A stretch of DNA of 64,000 nucleotides from Cacajao melanocephalus (GCA_963573385.1 CAUYLG010065517.1:62001-126000); one strand, 5' to 3'. Counted from the first letter of the stretch, positions 1-13,456 are shown. Notes: generated by a model from the letters alone, not told the origin. A program made the numbers and translations.

Positions 1-1039
1 TGTTGAACCCCTGTCTTCCTTCTTGTGGATATAAACTAGAATAACTTTATAGTTTTCTTGGGAAAATTTTTCACCTCAAGCAGCCATTCCTGTCCAGGTA
101 TGGGATGTGCCCCACAGTGGTCCAAGAGATGATTTTCAGAGTCACAAGGACGTGGTGTAGGTACCATTGACTCATATTTTCCTGCTAAGGCGAAAGTCTC
201 AGTTTGCTGCTAGTGCATCCTTAACCTTCTCTAACACTCATTTCCCTTTGTAAGAAAGGCAGAACTCAGCAGACTTCTGTCCCTAAATCACTGGCCAACA
301 GCAAAAAGCTGTTTTGTTGTCATTGTCTTTATTTGCCTGGTTATCTTCTAATTATGGTGAGTGATTTTACATCCCATTGATAGTAGTGATACCAAAAAAG
401 AATAAAAGTATGATTTAAGTTGACAAGCACCCTGAAGTGGTATGAGACTGGCTGCTGTCGGGGACATGGCGTTCCAGGGAGCTTGAGAGATGGGCCATGG
501 ATGGCTCACTGTGACAGACAACACACAATTTGCCATTTCCCATGGCAGTCTTTGACATATCTGGTCAGCGCTCACGTGTCCCTTTAGCTTTTCCTTCTTT
601 AGGCCTCACCCTTCCAGTTTCTTCACATGTTCCTTATTTGATGCCCTCCTGCAATGGTGACTCAAGTCCATCAGTTTTTCTTTTGAGAAAGCTCACTGTT
701 CATCATTTTTATAGGAGCCCTTGTTCTGACATCAAGGAGCAGTTCCTCAAGTTGGTTGAGAAAGGGAAGTCAGGGAGCAAAGGAAAGTTAATAGGGATGA
801 CATGGAAGAATAGCAGTGAGGGAGATTCCTGGGAATTGTTAGGTGAACACTTAGGCCCTTAGATGTCTTTATGTTGGTGTACCAAATAGGGGTTATCAGA
901 ACTACAAAAACCCTGGAAGACAACCGAGGCAATAGCATTCAGGACATAGGCACGGGCCAAGATTTCATGATGAAGATGTGAAAGTAATTGCAACAAAAGC
1001 AAAAATTGACAAATGGGTTTTAATTCAAGTTTTTCCAGT

Positions 1040-1195
1040 TGCAAGCCATGTGAGGTTGGGCAAGCTACTTAACCTCTTGATTCTTAGGTTTCCTCATCTG
1101 TAGAAAGGGGTTAGTAATAGCATTGTTATGAGATGAAATGAATTAGTATTTGTAAAATGCTTATAACCCTGCTGGGTAGAAACTAGGTGCCTTTG
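1040..1195 (+). repeat. MIR SINE fragment
   Basis: The MIR core is visible: GGTTGGGCAAGCTACTTAACCT, then TTTCCTCATCTGTAGAAAGG, then the ATGAGATGAAATGA region. Confidence 0.75.
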
Positions 1196-2149
1196 AAGTG
1201 ATCGTAAGATTCATTGTCAATAAACTTTTCTCCCCAATTTGTCAATCACTTTGCTCATTTCAGCAGGTTTTGCAGAGGTTGATTAACTGTCTTTATTCCA
1301 TTATATTGTGCCAGAGGTTGTCTGATTTGTTTTGCTCATAACATGTTTGTTTTAATTATTCATTTAGAATTGTATCCAGACTATATAACTGGCTGACTAG
1401 TCTATACCTCTTAGATTCTGTTTTTCTCTTCTTGAAACCAGAATACCTGTCTGTTTTTAATCTTCGGTAAGTCCATGATTTCTCAAAGCCTACTGAGTAC
1501 ATTTCTGTGATCATATCTGTCGGTTCTTTCAGTACTAGATCCTGATTGATTTGACCTCCGTTGGGGACATGAACTCATTTGAAATGGCTAGGTATTCTCT
1601 TTCTATCTTTTTACCTCTCTTGGGCTTCAGTTCCTCCTAAATTATGCTACCACTATCTTTTTCAATCTGAAGATCATTTTTCTTTAACAGAGATGAAGGC
1701 TGAGAATTTGAGCTATGTCATTCTGCCCCGTCTTCTCTCTTATCTGTGATCACTGTGCCCTAGATAGTAGGCACTTCTTCCCTGCCTGGTTGACTTTCTT
1801 GTCGTGGTCCATTTGTTTGTGTGTTTGTTTGAAGCACACCTTTTTGCTGTCCTTAGCGTACTTACAGGAAGTGGAGCTCATTCTGGCCTTTGGTCTTCTT
1901 GACATTTTTCTTATTGCTTTGTGACCTCGTTATGCTTACTCCTGGTGGCTTCCCTTCTGTTTATCTCTGTACGTGTCCTTTGAAAATTTCTGCCTTTCAG
2001 ACAGCTTCCTTTTCAATCTCAGAAGTAATTGTAGATAGATGCTTTATCCACCTTGCCTGCCTTGGCATTATTGTACTAATTAACGTCTTGGGACACTTGG
2101 GAAAGATACCTGTTGTTCCTTAACTCCCTGACCTGGGATTTGTTTTGGG

Positions 2150-2255
2150 GGAGGTGAGAAGAGGCCCAGAAACCTGCATTTCTACAGACCTCCCAGGTGA
2201 TTTTGATGCAGGTGACCCCCAGACCACACTTATGCCTAGCTAGTTTGGTGCAGAA
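2150..2255. repeat. MER5-type hAT-Charlie fragment
   Basis: The segment has the typical MER5 arrangement CCCAGGTGATTTTGATGCAG followed by GGTGACCCCCAGACCACACTT. Family naming is from memory. Confidence 0.5.
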
Positions 2256-2631
2256 GCTCCTAATCTCTTTTTTTCTGGTCAAGCTATCCATGAAGATGAG
2301 TTGATGAGGGACCTCTGGTGAGTGCAGGGGGACTCCCTGGAGCTTACCCCAGGATCAGGTGCAGTGGTTCTTGGCTTGAAGCCAACTGTCATCCTATGCC
2401 TTCCTTTGCCACTCAAGAAAGATAACTGATTATGAATGAGTGAGGGTGATATTGCCCTGAGTCTAAACTTGAATCTGTTTCATTATAACAAATTAAATAA
2501 CTCACAATTTTAGTTCTTGATTACTACCTCCAACACATCTCCCACTGCATCGTGTGCTGTCCCAGGAGGTGGAAAAGTGACTCACTCAACATCTTTTCCT
2601 TGGCTATTTCTTTCTTTTCTTATATATATAT

Positions 2632-2804
2632 ATTTTAAGAGACTGGGGTCTTTCTCTGTTGTCCAGGCTGGAGTGCAGTGGCTGTTCACAGGTATAATCA
2701 TAATGCATTATACCCTTGAACTCCTGGGCTCAAGGAGGCTGGGCTACTCTTCTTCAGCCTCTTGAGTAGTTGGGACTGTAGGTAGGTACCACCACATCTG
2801 GCTT
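2632..2804 (-). mobile_element. Alu left arm, minus orientation
   Basis: An Alu left monomer in reverse complement (TCCAGGCTGGAGTGCAGTGG). It is flanked by the 13-bp direct repeat TCCTTGGCTATTT at 2597-2609 and 2807-2819, a target-site duplication. It ends without a right arm, so it is a monomeric or truncated old copy. Confidence 0.85.
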
Positions 2805-3289
2805 TCTCCTTGGCTATTTTTAACTCCAGTTTGACCTGATCACTTTCTCCAGAGATTTCCTTCCTTCCATGCCACCTATAAATTCTGTATGGCTCTCAGA
2901 TTAAGTCTGATGCCAGTCACTAGAAAAGATCTTTCATTAGGAGGCTCTGCTTGAAACCAAATAGACTATAACACATTTTCAGCTTGGAAAGATTTGAAGA
3001 ACTGGGAAGCATGAAGAACTTTGTACTTCATGCAAGGTTGTTATGTTTGGACACTTTGGCTGTGTCGTGTTTCTCTTAGATCTCTTAGTAGTCTGCTCAT
3101 TCTGAAAGGTAGGAATGTTTCATAGATAATCAACACACATCATTGATCAATTATACTTTTGGGGATCACATTTGAGTATTGGCAACTGTGCAAAGAGGAG
3201 ATACAGACTCCTTAGGAGTTTAGTCCTGTGCTCTAAGACATGTGCGTTTATCTCAGACTCTCGTATAAAAAGCCAGTGGCTGTTGTGTG

Positions 3290-3515
3290 CAGAACGGGGT
3301 AGGACTGAGGCCAGACTTCCTGGGATTTAGTCCTGGAGCTAGCGCTAACCAGCTGTGTTACTTCTCTCCTATAAACCTCAGTGCTCTTATCTTAAAAATA
3401 GGGTAATAATGGATCCTCACCTCATTAAGTTTTGGTGATGATTAAATGACGTAAAATGAATTAAGAGCCTAGAATATGTCTGGCACTTAGTAAGCACTCA
3501 GTGAATTTATGATGC
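3290..3515 (+). repeat. MIR SINE
   Basis: A MIR copy, read from the AACCAGCTGTGTTACTT region through GATGATTAAATGACGTAAAA to GGCACTTAGTAAGCACTCAG. Confidence 0.8.
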
Positions 3516-4587
3516 ATAAATGGACATCCAATGATGTCAAATTTGTCAAGCTAGTTTTTAATATTTTTTTTCCAATCCTTCTCATTCTGTATTTTTTTCT
3601 ACATCGCATGTGTTATGTGAGCCATGTAAAAGCTTTGTAATTTTGGGAGGAAGAGTAATGGGAATTGAATAATGTGGGCAGTAACCAGGCTGTTACTATA
3701 ACAATATTTGACCCATGAGCTATTGGGATAAGACCATGCTATCAATTGTAGGAAGCAGCATTAGTAAAACATTTCATTTCCATGGTACTTTGGAGTTTAC
3801 AATGTGTTTTCTAATGTCCTGTCTAATTTAAACACAAAGAAAATAGGAAGTGCAGAGAAACAACTGATTTTCTTTTTGTCTCATCACCAGGCTAAGTGAG
3901 ACCCAGGTGTGCAGCCTCAGCTCAGTGACATCAGAGCAGCTCTCTGCAGTACACTCAAGCACTTGGGTGCACAGAGTCCCTGTTGTTATGTTAAGCATTG
4001 TAGGAGTTTATAAGAAGCGCAGCTTTGTATGGCCTTCGTGGCCATGTGTATATAGTTCTGCTTAAGAACAAAGTTTAATGAATTGGTAGCCCTCATCCCT
4101 TGGAGGCCCTTTGGGTGACAGCTTTCTCTGTCTTTGTCTTCTCTTGTCTTCAAGGACCTTCTTAGTCCTTTGTCCAGTGTGTGACATCTTTTCCTCCATG
4201 AGCTGGATTTTCCTGTTCCCAATAGCTATAGTCTGCTGGTATATTGTTCTGCTTTCCCTTTGTTTAGTTAAATTATTTCTACTTTGTCTTGATATATAAC
4301 AATGGTATGTTAGTCTCATCCCTTTGGAACATATTTAGGTCTTGATGCTGTCAGCCATTATGTTGAAGAGGACAGGGCAAAGGAAAGAGCCCTACATCAG
4401 GGAACTGGGACCTTCCCTGTAACCATTTAGGATTTAGAGTCATTTGGCCTGGAACTGTTATCCCCTAGCTGTGAATCCACCTATGTGTCCCACTGGTGCG
4501 TGCCTCCAGCCTCCACTTCTACACATGGAAATCAGGAGTGGCTGTCTTAAATCCTTTTGGTAAAATCCAGATATATATATATTTTAA

Positions 4588-4894
<307 letters not shown>

Positions 4895-5964
4895 TCAGAC
4901 ATTTATGACCTCTACCTCTCCATGGTTTACCATGCCTGATCCACAGTGGAGTTCTTAATAAATACTATTGTCTTTTTCCTGTTTCTTATTTCCTGTTTAT
5001 ATACAATAAATTCGATATTTGTCTTTCTAGTGTGTTGGCATGTCTCCTGTTCTCCTAAATTCCTCAAGGACCAGTGCAGCAGTTTCCCAATCTCATTTTC
5101 ACGTTCCTTCAGTGTAATAAGTGAATTAAAGCCAATTTATTATCCAGGATTACCTCATTTATTTCAAAATAAGCTGTGTACCAGGAAAGCTCTATTCCCT
5201 CAGCAAGAGCTAACTCCAGTTTTAAAGCTCATTCTAGAGAAAAACAGACTTATCTAGTTTGTTTTAGCTATTACAGACCCTCTTTAAAAAAGAAATAGGC
5301 CTTTGGATGTTGCCAGAGAGTTAGAAAGCTAGCTCGGAGATTGAGAAGGTAAATGAAGAGGGAGGGGAAAAACTGATTTTGAGTGTTTAGAGTGTGTGAA
5401 ATGTCACTTTTCCTCTTAACCTCTCTCTTAAGGAAAAGGAGAGATTGTTAAAGTAGTGTCTGGTCAGGGCATGCATGTGCAGAAGTTTTCTGCAGCTCTA
5501 GGGTAAAATACAGATCTTTTAAAATTTTCATGAGTTTCTTATACTTGTCAGAAGTTGCCTACAGCTTAGATGATATTTTCCAGATAGTTTATAAACTTCT
5601 ATTGACTTCTCTGTTTTTCTATTCACCCACACCCATTTACTTTCTCTTTATTGCATTTTATTCTCTTAGGAAGATAAAACAGAAAAAGAAAACAAAACCA
5701 ACCCCCCCCAAAAAAACTAAGTCTGAAGCAGACCGTTGAATAATGTTACTTTAACTGATAAACAGATTTTCCTCCCACAAAAGAGGTAAAAGGGAGATAA
5801 TTCATAGCTCTTCTCTGGTTTTAAAGACTCTACTGGAAAATTCCCAAATGTTATCAAAATAAACGAATGACTTTGGGTGTTCAGAACAACTCGGGGAAAG
5901 AAACTAAAATTTACTGAGCATGTAATGTCAGCTGCCACAAACTTAAAATGTGTTTTTTAAAAAA

Positions 5965-6118
5965 CACATATTTCATGATTTTATTGTATTCTCACAGCAG
6001 CCTTTCAGGGTATGGGAATTATCCTCATTTTACAGATGAGCAAACTAAGACGTGGACAGGCTAAGTAACTTGTTAAGGATCACCCGGCTGGGAATTGATC
6101 GAATTAAAATCCAACACT
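5965..6118 (-). repeat. MIR fragment, minus orientation
   Basis: The reverse MIR core is seen: CTCATTTTACAGATGAGCAA, GGCTAAGTAACTTGTTAAGG. It is cut by the Alu that follows. Confidence 0.75.
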
Positions 6119-6122
6119 TTGT

Positions 6123-6430
<308 letters not shown>

Positions 6431-8034
6431 ACGACACTTTGATTTGCTGTAAGACCCACTCTGTGAATATTAAACTGGTAAACCTCATACATAATGATGA
6501 GATTAGTCATCTACAGAAGTAACTCAGCTTGTTTGTAAACATCCTATGCTCCAAAGTGACTGCATTGTAATCTCAGGAAGGCAAGACTGGAATGAGATTG
6601 TAAATAAAAAAAATTGACATCTAATACATAGTATTGGTCTTGTCTGAAGGAAGACTGTTAACAGAGAGGGATGGTCAGTATGGAATTGGAAACAGGAGGT
6701 CAGAGAGGACGAGTGTGTTACTTATACCCACCAGAACGCAAGGAAGCATGGTGAGAAACAACAGGAGGTCTTCTGTCTGCTTGGCAGGCTGGCAGCTCCG
6801 TGTGGTGGAGACATGTGCTCCTGGTATTATGATTGAAGTCAGCGGCCATGAGATCATCTATAGATTGGGAGAAGGCAGTGTGGACAAGTGCCTCAGGGCA
6901 CAGGCTCTCTAGGGGAACATGAGTTCATGTTCCCCAATCTTTCCAACTACCATACAGGGAAGATATTAAAATGAACTCCCCAGACAAGAAAACAGGCTTG
7001 GCAAAGTTATACTTGGGCAAGTCAAAGAGGGGTAGAGATAGGCTTACGCCCAGCCTAACGTCAGAACGCTCTTGATGACGTTGCTCTGTCTCCTAATAGT
7101 CTTGTCGTCCCTGGGATGCTGCCATTTGTTTTCTTTTTTAATGGAGAGCTGATTGTGAAGATGGGTTCACATGGGTGACTTGAATTCCAGGGAGTCAGGC
7201 AATGTCACAGCTTCCTGCCTGTTGGGGGATTCCCCATCTTTGATGCCTTTGACTCCCAGTCCTGAGGGACACTCATCTCCCTGGTAAGCACTGCCTTGGA
7301 CTACATGAGTGATTTTCCCTTGATTGGTTTCCAACCAGGTGGGCACCGAGCTCCCTGCTGGTTTGTGCCTGGCTGAGATATCTAAGAGCAGATCATTGCT
7401 GAATTCTGAATCCCAGCCCTCAGGGGAGCAGCCAGCACCTCTGCTTCCTGCCTCTTCTAGCAGATGGCCCTGATCTGAGAGTTTAAGTGATATCTATCTG
7501 AGAGGAGTGATTGGTGGAGACAGTAGCACCTCATTTTAATAATTTAAAAATCATAAAATATGCCACTTTGGATACAAAAGCTGTTAAGAGGCATTTAATA
7601 AAAATGTTTAGTTGCTTTCCACAATGAGAAAACATTGTCGTAACTAAAGCACACTTCAGATATTTAAGCGTTAAAGCATCCCCAGAGACTTATTCTTAAC
7701 TGTTAAATGTATTGCTTTGTTCAAGATGATTCCGTAGTGAAGAGGCATTACAAAGGCAAGAAGAGATGAGAATTCTTTATAATTAGTGTGCACTATTTGA
7801 CTGTAAATGAGTACTTGAAAACAGTTTGCTCTCTTAAACATCCTAAGTGTTCTCACTGTCGTCTTACACAAGGTATGAATCAGTTTAAACAACCTCTTTA
7901 TTTGTCGGCAGCACAAAGGTTAATTTCAGTCCAGCCTTTTCTAGTTATCACCAACTCCAAATGCTAATGTTGTTTGAATTCATCAGACAGAATTGAGCTT
8001 TCTGTATGTAGTCATGGCCTCTTAAAACTTGCAA

Positions 8035-8348
<314 letters not shown>

Positions 8349-8603
8349 CTATGTATAGTGTCTCTATATGAAATGAGATTAGAGAAATTTTATAATACAA
8401 GAGTCTTCAAGTGTAGATAAAAGACAACTGTATTCTATTATAAATGTTTTCTTACGTCTCAGACCTAGGTAAGTTACAGGTCACACTCAGCACCTGCCCC
8501 TGTGCATACAGCAGCAGGTTGTTATAACATCAGCTTATTGAGAGTGTGGATCACTGTAACATAGGAGTCGTGTTATGCCAATTTTGTATTCTCTCACACC
8601 ACT

Positions 8604-8694
8604 GCACCTTGTTTCAATATTAACATGTGGAAAAAAATCCCTCTAAGGGGTTAGTCAGTATTTTTTTCCACATGTTAGTATTGGAACATGGTCC
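8604..8694. repeat. Imperfect palindrome, hairpin-forming
   Basis: The inner arms at 8612-8638 and 8660-8686 are 27 bases each, separated by a 21-base loop. They are reverse complements except at two places, and both are T opposite G, so an RNA from this strand would form an unbroken 27-bp stem with two G.U pairs. The outer eight bases extend the stem with two mismatches. A second 9-bp complementarity (CCTCTAAGG at 8640 and CCTTAGAGG at 8693) could compete with it. It may be the core of a small palindromic transposon or a structured RNA element; I do not recognise a family. Confidence 0.75.
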
Positions 8695-9513
8695 TTAGAG
8701 GACCACAGAGCAGGACATTTGCAATTGTATAATGGTTTCCTTTTGAAGGTCAGGCATTTAAAGTGGCATGAAGCTTTGATGTGGGCTTATGTTCTGAATA
8801 TCATAAACATTTAGTCCAAAGAAGGAACTTACTTAAAAGATGCTGCAGTTTCCAGGGTGCTGTTTCTATGTGAAATACTGAAAATTTGGGATCATTTTAA
8901 AAATAAACACATGTCAAAGTTGGCATGCAAAGTAGGACATTTAGAAAGCCCTGAAAATAAGCCCATGCATAAAATATAGCATTAAAAAGGTAACTGTGCA
9001 CTTTACAGATGGACTAGCATGAAAGAAGCTATCTTTTGTTAGGGTGGATACGAGAGTTTGCAGCTTCTTGCTGCAAAAAATGAGAGCAGAAACTTAAGTT
9101 GTTTAGTTGTTTTGAAATAACAGCCACACAGTGGGCTCCTTCTGGTTCATCCATATTTTATTAGGACAGCAGTTAAAAAATTCATTAGAGACACCCATCT
9201 GTAGCTAGCAGTACTCTTGAGGGGGGTTCAGATGGTGATCAAATTTTGGAGTAGCTCTTTACACACACACAAAAAAATCGTTTAGGGGAATTAATAGCAC
9301 GGTGGAGAGAGTCTGCTTGGTGCCTTTCAAAGCATACCCTTCCACATGGTTTATGAATCTTTTGCTACTGAATTCCTCAACCACCTGCTTCAGCTGGGAA
9401 AGAGATTCAGGCATAAAAAGAAGAGAAAACAGAACACAAAAAATTGGATCAGAGAGTTGAGACTGTATTGGTCAATGGAGAACATAGATGTTATGTGATC
9501 CCATGCTGAGCTC

Positions 9514-9535
9514 TTGTGTGTGTGTGTGTGTGTGT
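9514..9535. repeat. (TG)n microsatellite
   Basis: A perfect TG run of about 11 units. Confidence 0.9.
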
Positions 9536-9725
9536 AGATCATGTTGGCCCCCTGAGGAACCTCATCAGTACAAAGAAAAAGCTTGTGGTCAGAGCTGAGG
9601 CTTCCATGGTTTAGCTTGGCCTCGAACACCACCTCCCACATGGCCAGGTCCAGGTGCCTTTGCTTCAGGAGGATATTCTTGTCTTTATTCATGAGTTGAA
9701 AATGACTCTAGTTGTTGAATGGCAA

Positions 9726-10532
9726 TGCAGGGGAAGAGACCTCTTCTCTAGGTTCCATAGCTGGGTCTATGAAGTTGACAACAGACAGATTAACAGGAGA
9801 ATAGGCATAGACATTTATTATTATTATTATTATTTTTTGAGACGGAGTTTTGCTCTTGTTGCCCAGGCTGGAGCGCAATGGTACGGTCTCAGCTCACTGC
9901 AACTCTGCCTCCTGGGTTCAAGCGATTCTCTTGCCTCAGCCTCCCGAGTAGCTGGGATTACAGGTGCCCACTGCCACCATGCCTTGCTAATTTTTTGTAT
10001 TTTCAGTAGAGACAGGGGCTGATCTCGAACTCCTGATCTCAGGTGATCCACCTGCCTTGGCATCCCAAAGAGATGGGATTACAGGTGTGCACCACTGTGC
10101 CCAGCCCATTTATTAATTTTTAATATTATGTGCATGGGGGGCATCACAGGAAAAAATAGTGAATACCCCAAAAAGTGAGATTTGAGAGCTTATATACCCT
10201 TTTCATAGGGGAAGGGGAGGAGGCTGTAAGTTGTGATTTTTAGAAATGTGCTGTTAGAACAGCAGATGGAATATAGGAGAGTTTGTGGCAAAGTTTGTCT
10301 GGGTGTGGTGTCGACTCCTAGTCTCCTCTCCTGCAATATGAATCCATCTTCTCTGGTTGATAAACTTCTGGGAAGGGAATTCATGACAACTGATTTCCTT
10401 TTGGAGCATCTGTTTTTGAGCAGATAAACGGAGTTCAGAGAAAACCTGTCCTTGCACTTGCTGTTTTTCAAGTGCCTTCAGCTCAAAATAATCAATATGA
10501 CAAAGCAGCATAGTTTGGAGTAGCCTATTTTT
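9726..10532 (-). mobile_element. Endogenous retrovirus-type LTR split by an Alu
   Basis: Read on the minus strand, 10532 to 10108 carries a GTATATAAGC TATA-like box and continues, beyond the Alu at 9819-10107, into a segment ending CCCCTGCA at 9726. The start context resembles LTRs of ERV-type elements, but I cannot name the family, no clear target duplication is seen, and the bounds are approximate. Confidence 0.55.
9819..10107 (-). mobile_element. Alu, minus orientation, inside the LTR
   Basis: A (TTA)n-modified poly-T tail is followed by TTTTTTGAGACGGAGTTTTG and both arms, ending CACCACTGTGCCCAGCC. There is a small internal deletion after AGTAGAGACAGG. Confidence 0.95.
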
Positions 10533-10554
10533 TATTTCCCTCGGTGACTCTGTG

Positions 10555-10740
10555 CCAGGCATGGTATTGAGCGGTTAAAGTCATAATCTCATCTATCCTT
10601 CCAGCAATCCTAGAAGGTGGAGTCCCATTTTACAGATGAGCTAATGGAAGCAGCAGAGAGGTAAGTCACTTGACCATGCTCACTCAGAAGAGGCAGAGCT
10701 AAATTTTAAGCCCAGGCAATTTGTCTTCTGCTGTTTACCT
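10555..10740 (-). repeat. MIR, minus orientation
   Basis: CCCATTTTACAGATGAGCTA, GCAGAGAGGTAAGTCACTTG and CAGAAGAGGCAGAGCT form the reverse MIR core. Confidence 0.8.
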
Positions 10741-10779
10741 CTGCAAAAGTCCAGGTCCATAAACTGTGTGCGTGTACAT

Positions 10780-11060
10780 GTTTTTTAGATAAACTTTTTA
10801 TTCTGGAATAATTATAGATTTATCAAAAAGCTGCAAAGACAGCACAGAGTTCCCTTCACCCAGTTTCCTCTAAAGGTAAGGGCTTATATAATCATGGCAC
10901 ATGTATTAAGACTCAAAAATGAACATTGGTGCAATGAACTAAACTACAAATCTTATTCAGACTTCACCAGTATCCTTTTCCTGTTCCCTGATCCAATCCA
11001 GGATCCCACACTGTATGTCACATGCATAGTTTTTGACCCTTAAACACAAAGTGGGCTGGA
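10780..11060 (+). mobile_element. L1M-type 3' UTR fragment (tentative)
   Basis: The segment TTCTGGAATAATTATAGATT ... GTTCCCTTCACCCAGTTTCC ... TTAACT-like ... CTGATCCAATCCAGGATCCC resembles the 3' UTR of old L1 elements. A related piece is at 63820-63967. Assignment is from memory. Confidence 0.5.
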
Positions 11061-11429
11061 TGTCAAACTGCTGGGTGGCCCGTTTCTCCTTACTACAGAT
11101 GAGGGAAGTGAGAGGCTGGTGCCACCTGTCACCTTCCTTTTGGGGCCCAAGACTCCCATTGTCTGATGGAAAGAGAAACCCTATGTAGGGTAGAAGATTT
11201 AGAAAGAGATATGGGGACAAATTTTAAATATAGACCATACTTTTCCTACCTGGAATAGTTTGTAGCTAAAACTGCATTTCAAGAAATAGAAAAAGATTGG
11301 GGGAGAGAGAATATTCTGCAGAGAAATAACCTCTCTAGCGTCATTAATGTTAAGTTTGTGATGCATTTGAATCCCTAGTGTACTAGGACGTTAAATAGGA
11401 CTTTTCCTTAAAACAAAGGTTTCCAGTTC

Positions 11430-11553
11430 TGGCTGACCCCTAGAATCACCTGGATAGTGTGCAGAAGCACCAGTACCAGAGTCCCATCCCTCAATGCTAT
11501 AATTCCATTAGTCTTGGTTGTGGTTTGGACCTCAGAATTTTTAAAGATACTGC
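11430..11553. repeat. hAT-Charlie-type fragment
   Basis: CCTAGAATCACCTGGATAGT at one end and GGACCTCAGAATTTTTAAAG at the other fit the MER5/MER20 group. It is followed directly by an Alu. Confidence 0.45.
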
Positions 11554-11668
11554 CTTTTTTTATTTTTTGAGATAGAGTCTTGCTCTGTTGGCCAGGCTGG
11601 AGTGCAGTGGCGTGATTGTGGCTCACTGTCACCTTGACTTCCTGGGATCAGGGTATCCTCCTGGGCGC
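11554..11668 (-). mobile_element. Alu fragment, minus orientation
   Basis: TTTTTTGAGATAGAGTCTTG to CTTGACTTCCTGGGATCAGG; homology then fades, so only part of one arm remains. Confidence 0.8.
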
Positions 11669-12262
11669 ATCTGGGATGCATGTAATTTGCCTGTATTCTA
11701 TGAACAACCCCTCTGTAAATAACCCCTCTGTGACCAACCTCTCCTGGAATCCCAGTGTGGGTTCCTTGGGTGGTCTCTGGTCACTTTTTTCACAAGCCCT
11801 CTTCTTTCGGGATTTGCCTTCTTAGGTGGCCTCATTGACCCTCCTGGCTTTCCCATTTGTGTGACATATGTTTCCAGCTCTCTTCCCTCTGGCCCAGGGT
11901 CCTGCCTTGGCCCTGTCCTCTGGGTCCCCACCTGTAGGCCATCCTGAGTCTGTTCCCATCCCACCATCCGCCTCATCCTCCATAGCTGCCGCACCGTCTC
12001 TACCCAAGTCCCAGTGGTTCTGAACTTCTTGAGGCTGGCTGTATTCAACACTGCCTTTCACACTGCGCTCGCCATTCCCTCCACCAGCAGTGACCTCACC
12101 CTCCTTTTTGGCCTGGGGAGCCTCAGCCTTCCAGTTCAATTTCCTGGACTCCTGCAGTGGAGTTGCTCACTGCTTGGTCTGCATCTGCTTGTTGACATGT
12201 CTGTCTTCCCCAGGGAGCCATGGGCTCCTTTGAGGACAGGGACCATGACTTTGAAAAATTAT

Positions 12263-12437
12263 TAATTAACTTTTAGAGATGGGGTCTTGCTTAGCTGCCC
12301 AGGCTGGAGTGCAGTGGCTATTCATGGGAGCAATCATAGCTCATTGTAGCTTTGAACTTCTGGGCTCAAGTGATCCTCCCAGCTCAGTCTCCTGAGTAGC
12401 TGGGACTATAGAGGCATATATGCCACTGTACCCAACT
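12263..12437 (-). mobile_element. Alu left arm, minus orientation
   Basis: AGAGATGGGGTCTTGCTTAG, CCAGGCTGGAGTGCAGTGG and ATAGCTCATTGTAGC indicate an old monomeric or J-type arm. Its end is involved in the 25-bp tandem duplication that follows. Confidence 0.85.
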
Positions 12438-12474
12438 TGAAACAGTCTTACTGTACCCAACTTGAAACAGTCTT
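12425..12474. repeat. Perfect 25-bp tandem duplication
   Basis: The unit starting ACTGTACCCAACTTGAAACA occurs twice head to tail (12425-12449 and 12450-12474) without mismatch. It spans the Alu/flank boundary, so it arose after the Alu insertion. Confidence 0.95.
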
Positions 12475-12479
12475 ATCAA

Positions 12480-12760
12480 ATATTTCACAGTTATAAAAAT
12501 TGTATTGATATATAATTATGTGTTTAATATATAATTGCACATAGGTTTTACATGTGCTGTTTGAAAATAATACAATCAGTACCTGTGTAACCACCACTTA
12601 AGAAATGGAACATTACCCTTGAATTACTACATGATTGCATGCATTTTTCCTATGTATTGTTTGAGAATAATACAGTAAGCACCTGTGTAAATACCAGCAG
12701 GCTTAAAAATGGAACATTACCCTCGAGGTCCCTTGCCCCTCACGTCCAGCTCCCTGTTAA
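12480..12760 (+). mobile_element. L1M-type fragment with internal duplication (tentative)
   Basis: TTTGAAAATAATACAATCAG, ACCTGTGTAACCACC and AAATGGAACATTACCC recall an old L1 3' region. This motif set occurs twice (12559-12620 and 12659-12724), about 100 bases apart and diverged. Confidence 0.5.
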
Positions 12761-13456
12761 GACTGGTTTATCGTTTTTGCTTTTGTGTATACATTTAGCA
12801 CATATCTATCTATCTCCTGTGCTAAGAGTGTTCCAAGCAGAACAGTCAGTGTTTCCAGTTTCAATGCTCTGGGCTGGGACTGTAGTCAATTAAATAAAAA
12901 CCCAACTTAGTGTGGGATTTTACCTTCCAACTGCGAGGCTGTTGTAAGGAAATAGCATCTGTGGGGAACGCCACCCGGGAGTCAAACCTCTAGCCTTTAG
13001 GTGATCAGGGACACAGTGACAGAGCTTTGTCTCTTCTCACACCCTGGCAGCCTGCAGACCTGTTGGTGTCTGTACCTGCAGTCCACTCAGCATTTCCACT
13101 GAAATGCCCCACCAGGGCAGGATGGCTCGCCTCTCCAAGAAAGAGCAGCTGGTGAATGATCATGCCTAGGAAAACAATCCACCTTGCAAAGAGATGGATG
13201 CTATCCGCTGGTGACTGTGAGAGAGCAGCAAGTCCAGTGCAAGATACTGCAGTGATTCCTTGATTGACCTGCTTGGTTGGCAGACTTTGAAAGGGAGTGG
13301 GAAGGACTGCTTCATTTGCAAAGAATTCTCCCTCTCTCTCGCTCCATCTTCATATCTGTGTCTACCTTTCTGTTTGTGTTTATATGTTTATAAACATTTC
13401 ATATGTATGTTTGCATAGAGACATATACACATGTGTATTTGTATTTGTATACATTT

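Noticed and set aside
11698..12139. Two overlapping minus-strand ORFs of 105-117 codons
   Set aside because: GC-rich chance frames with no recognisable domain, no splice context and overlapping plus-strand frames of similar length.
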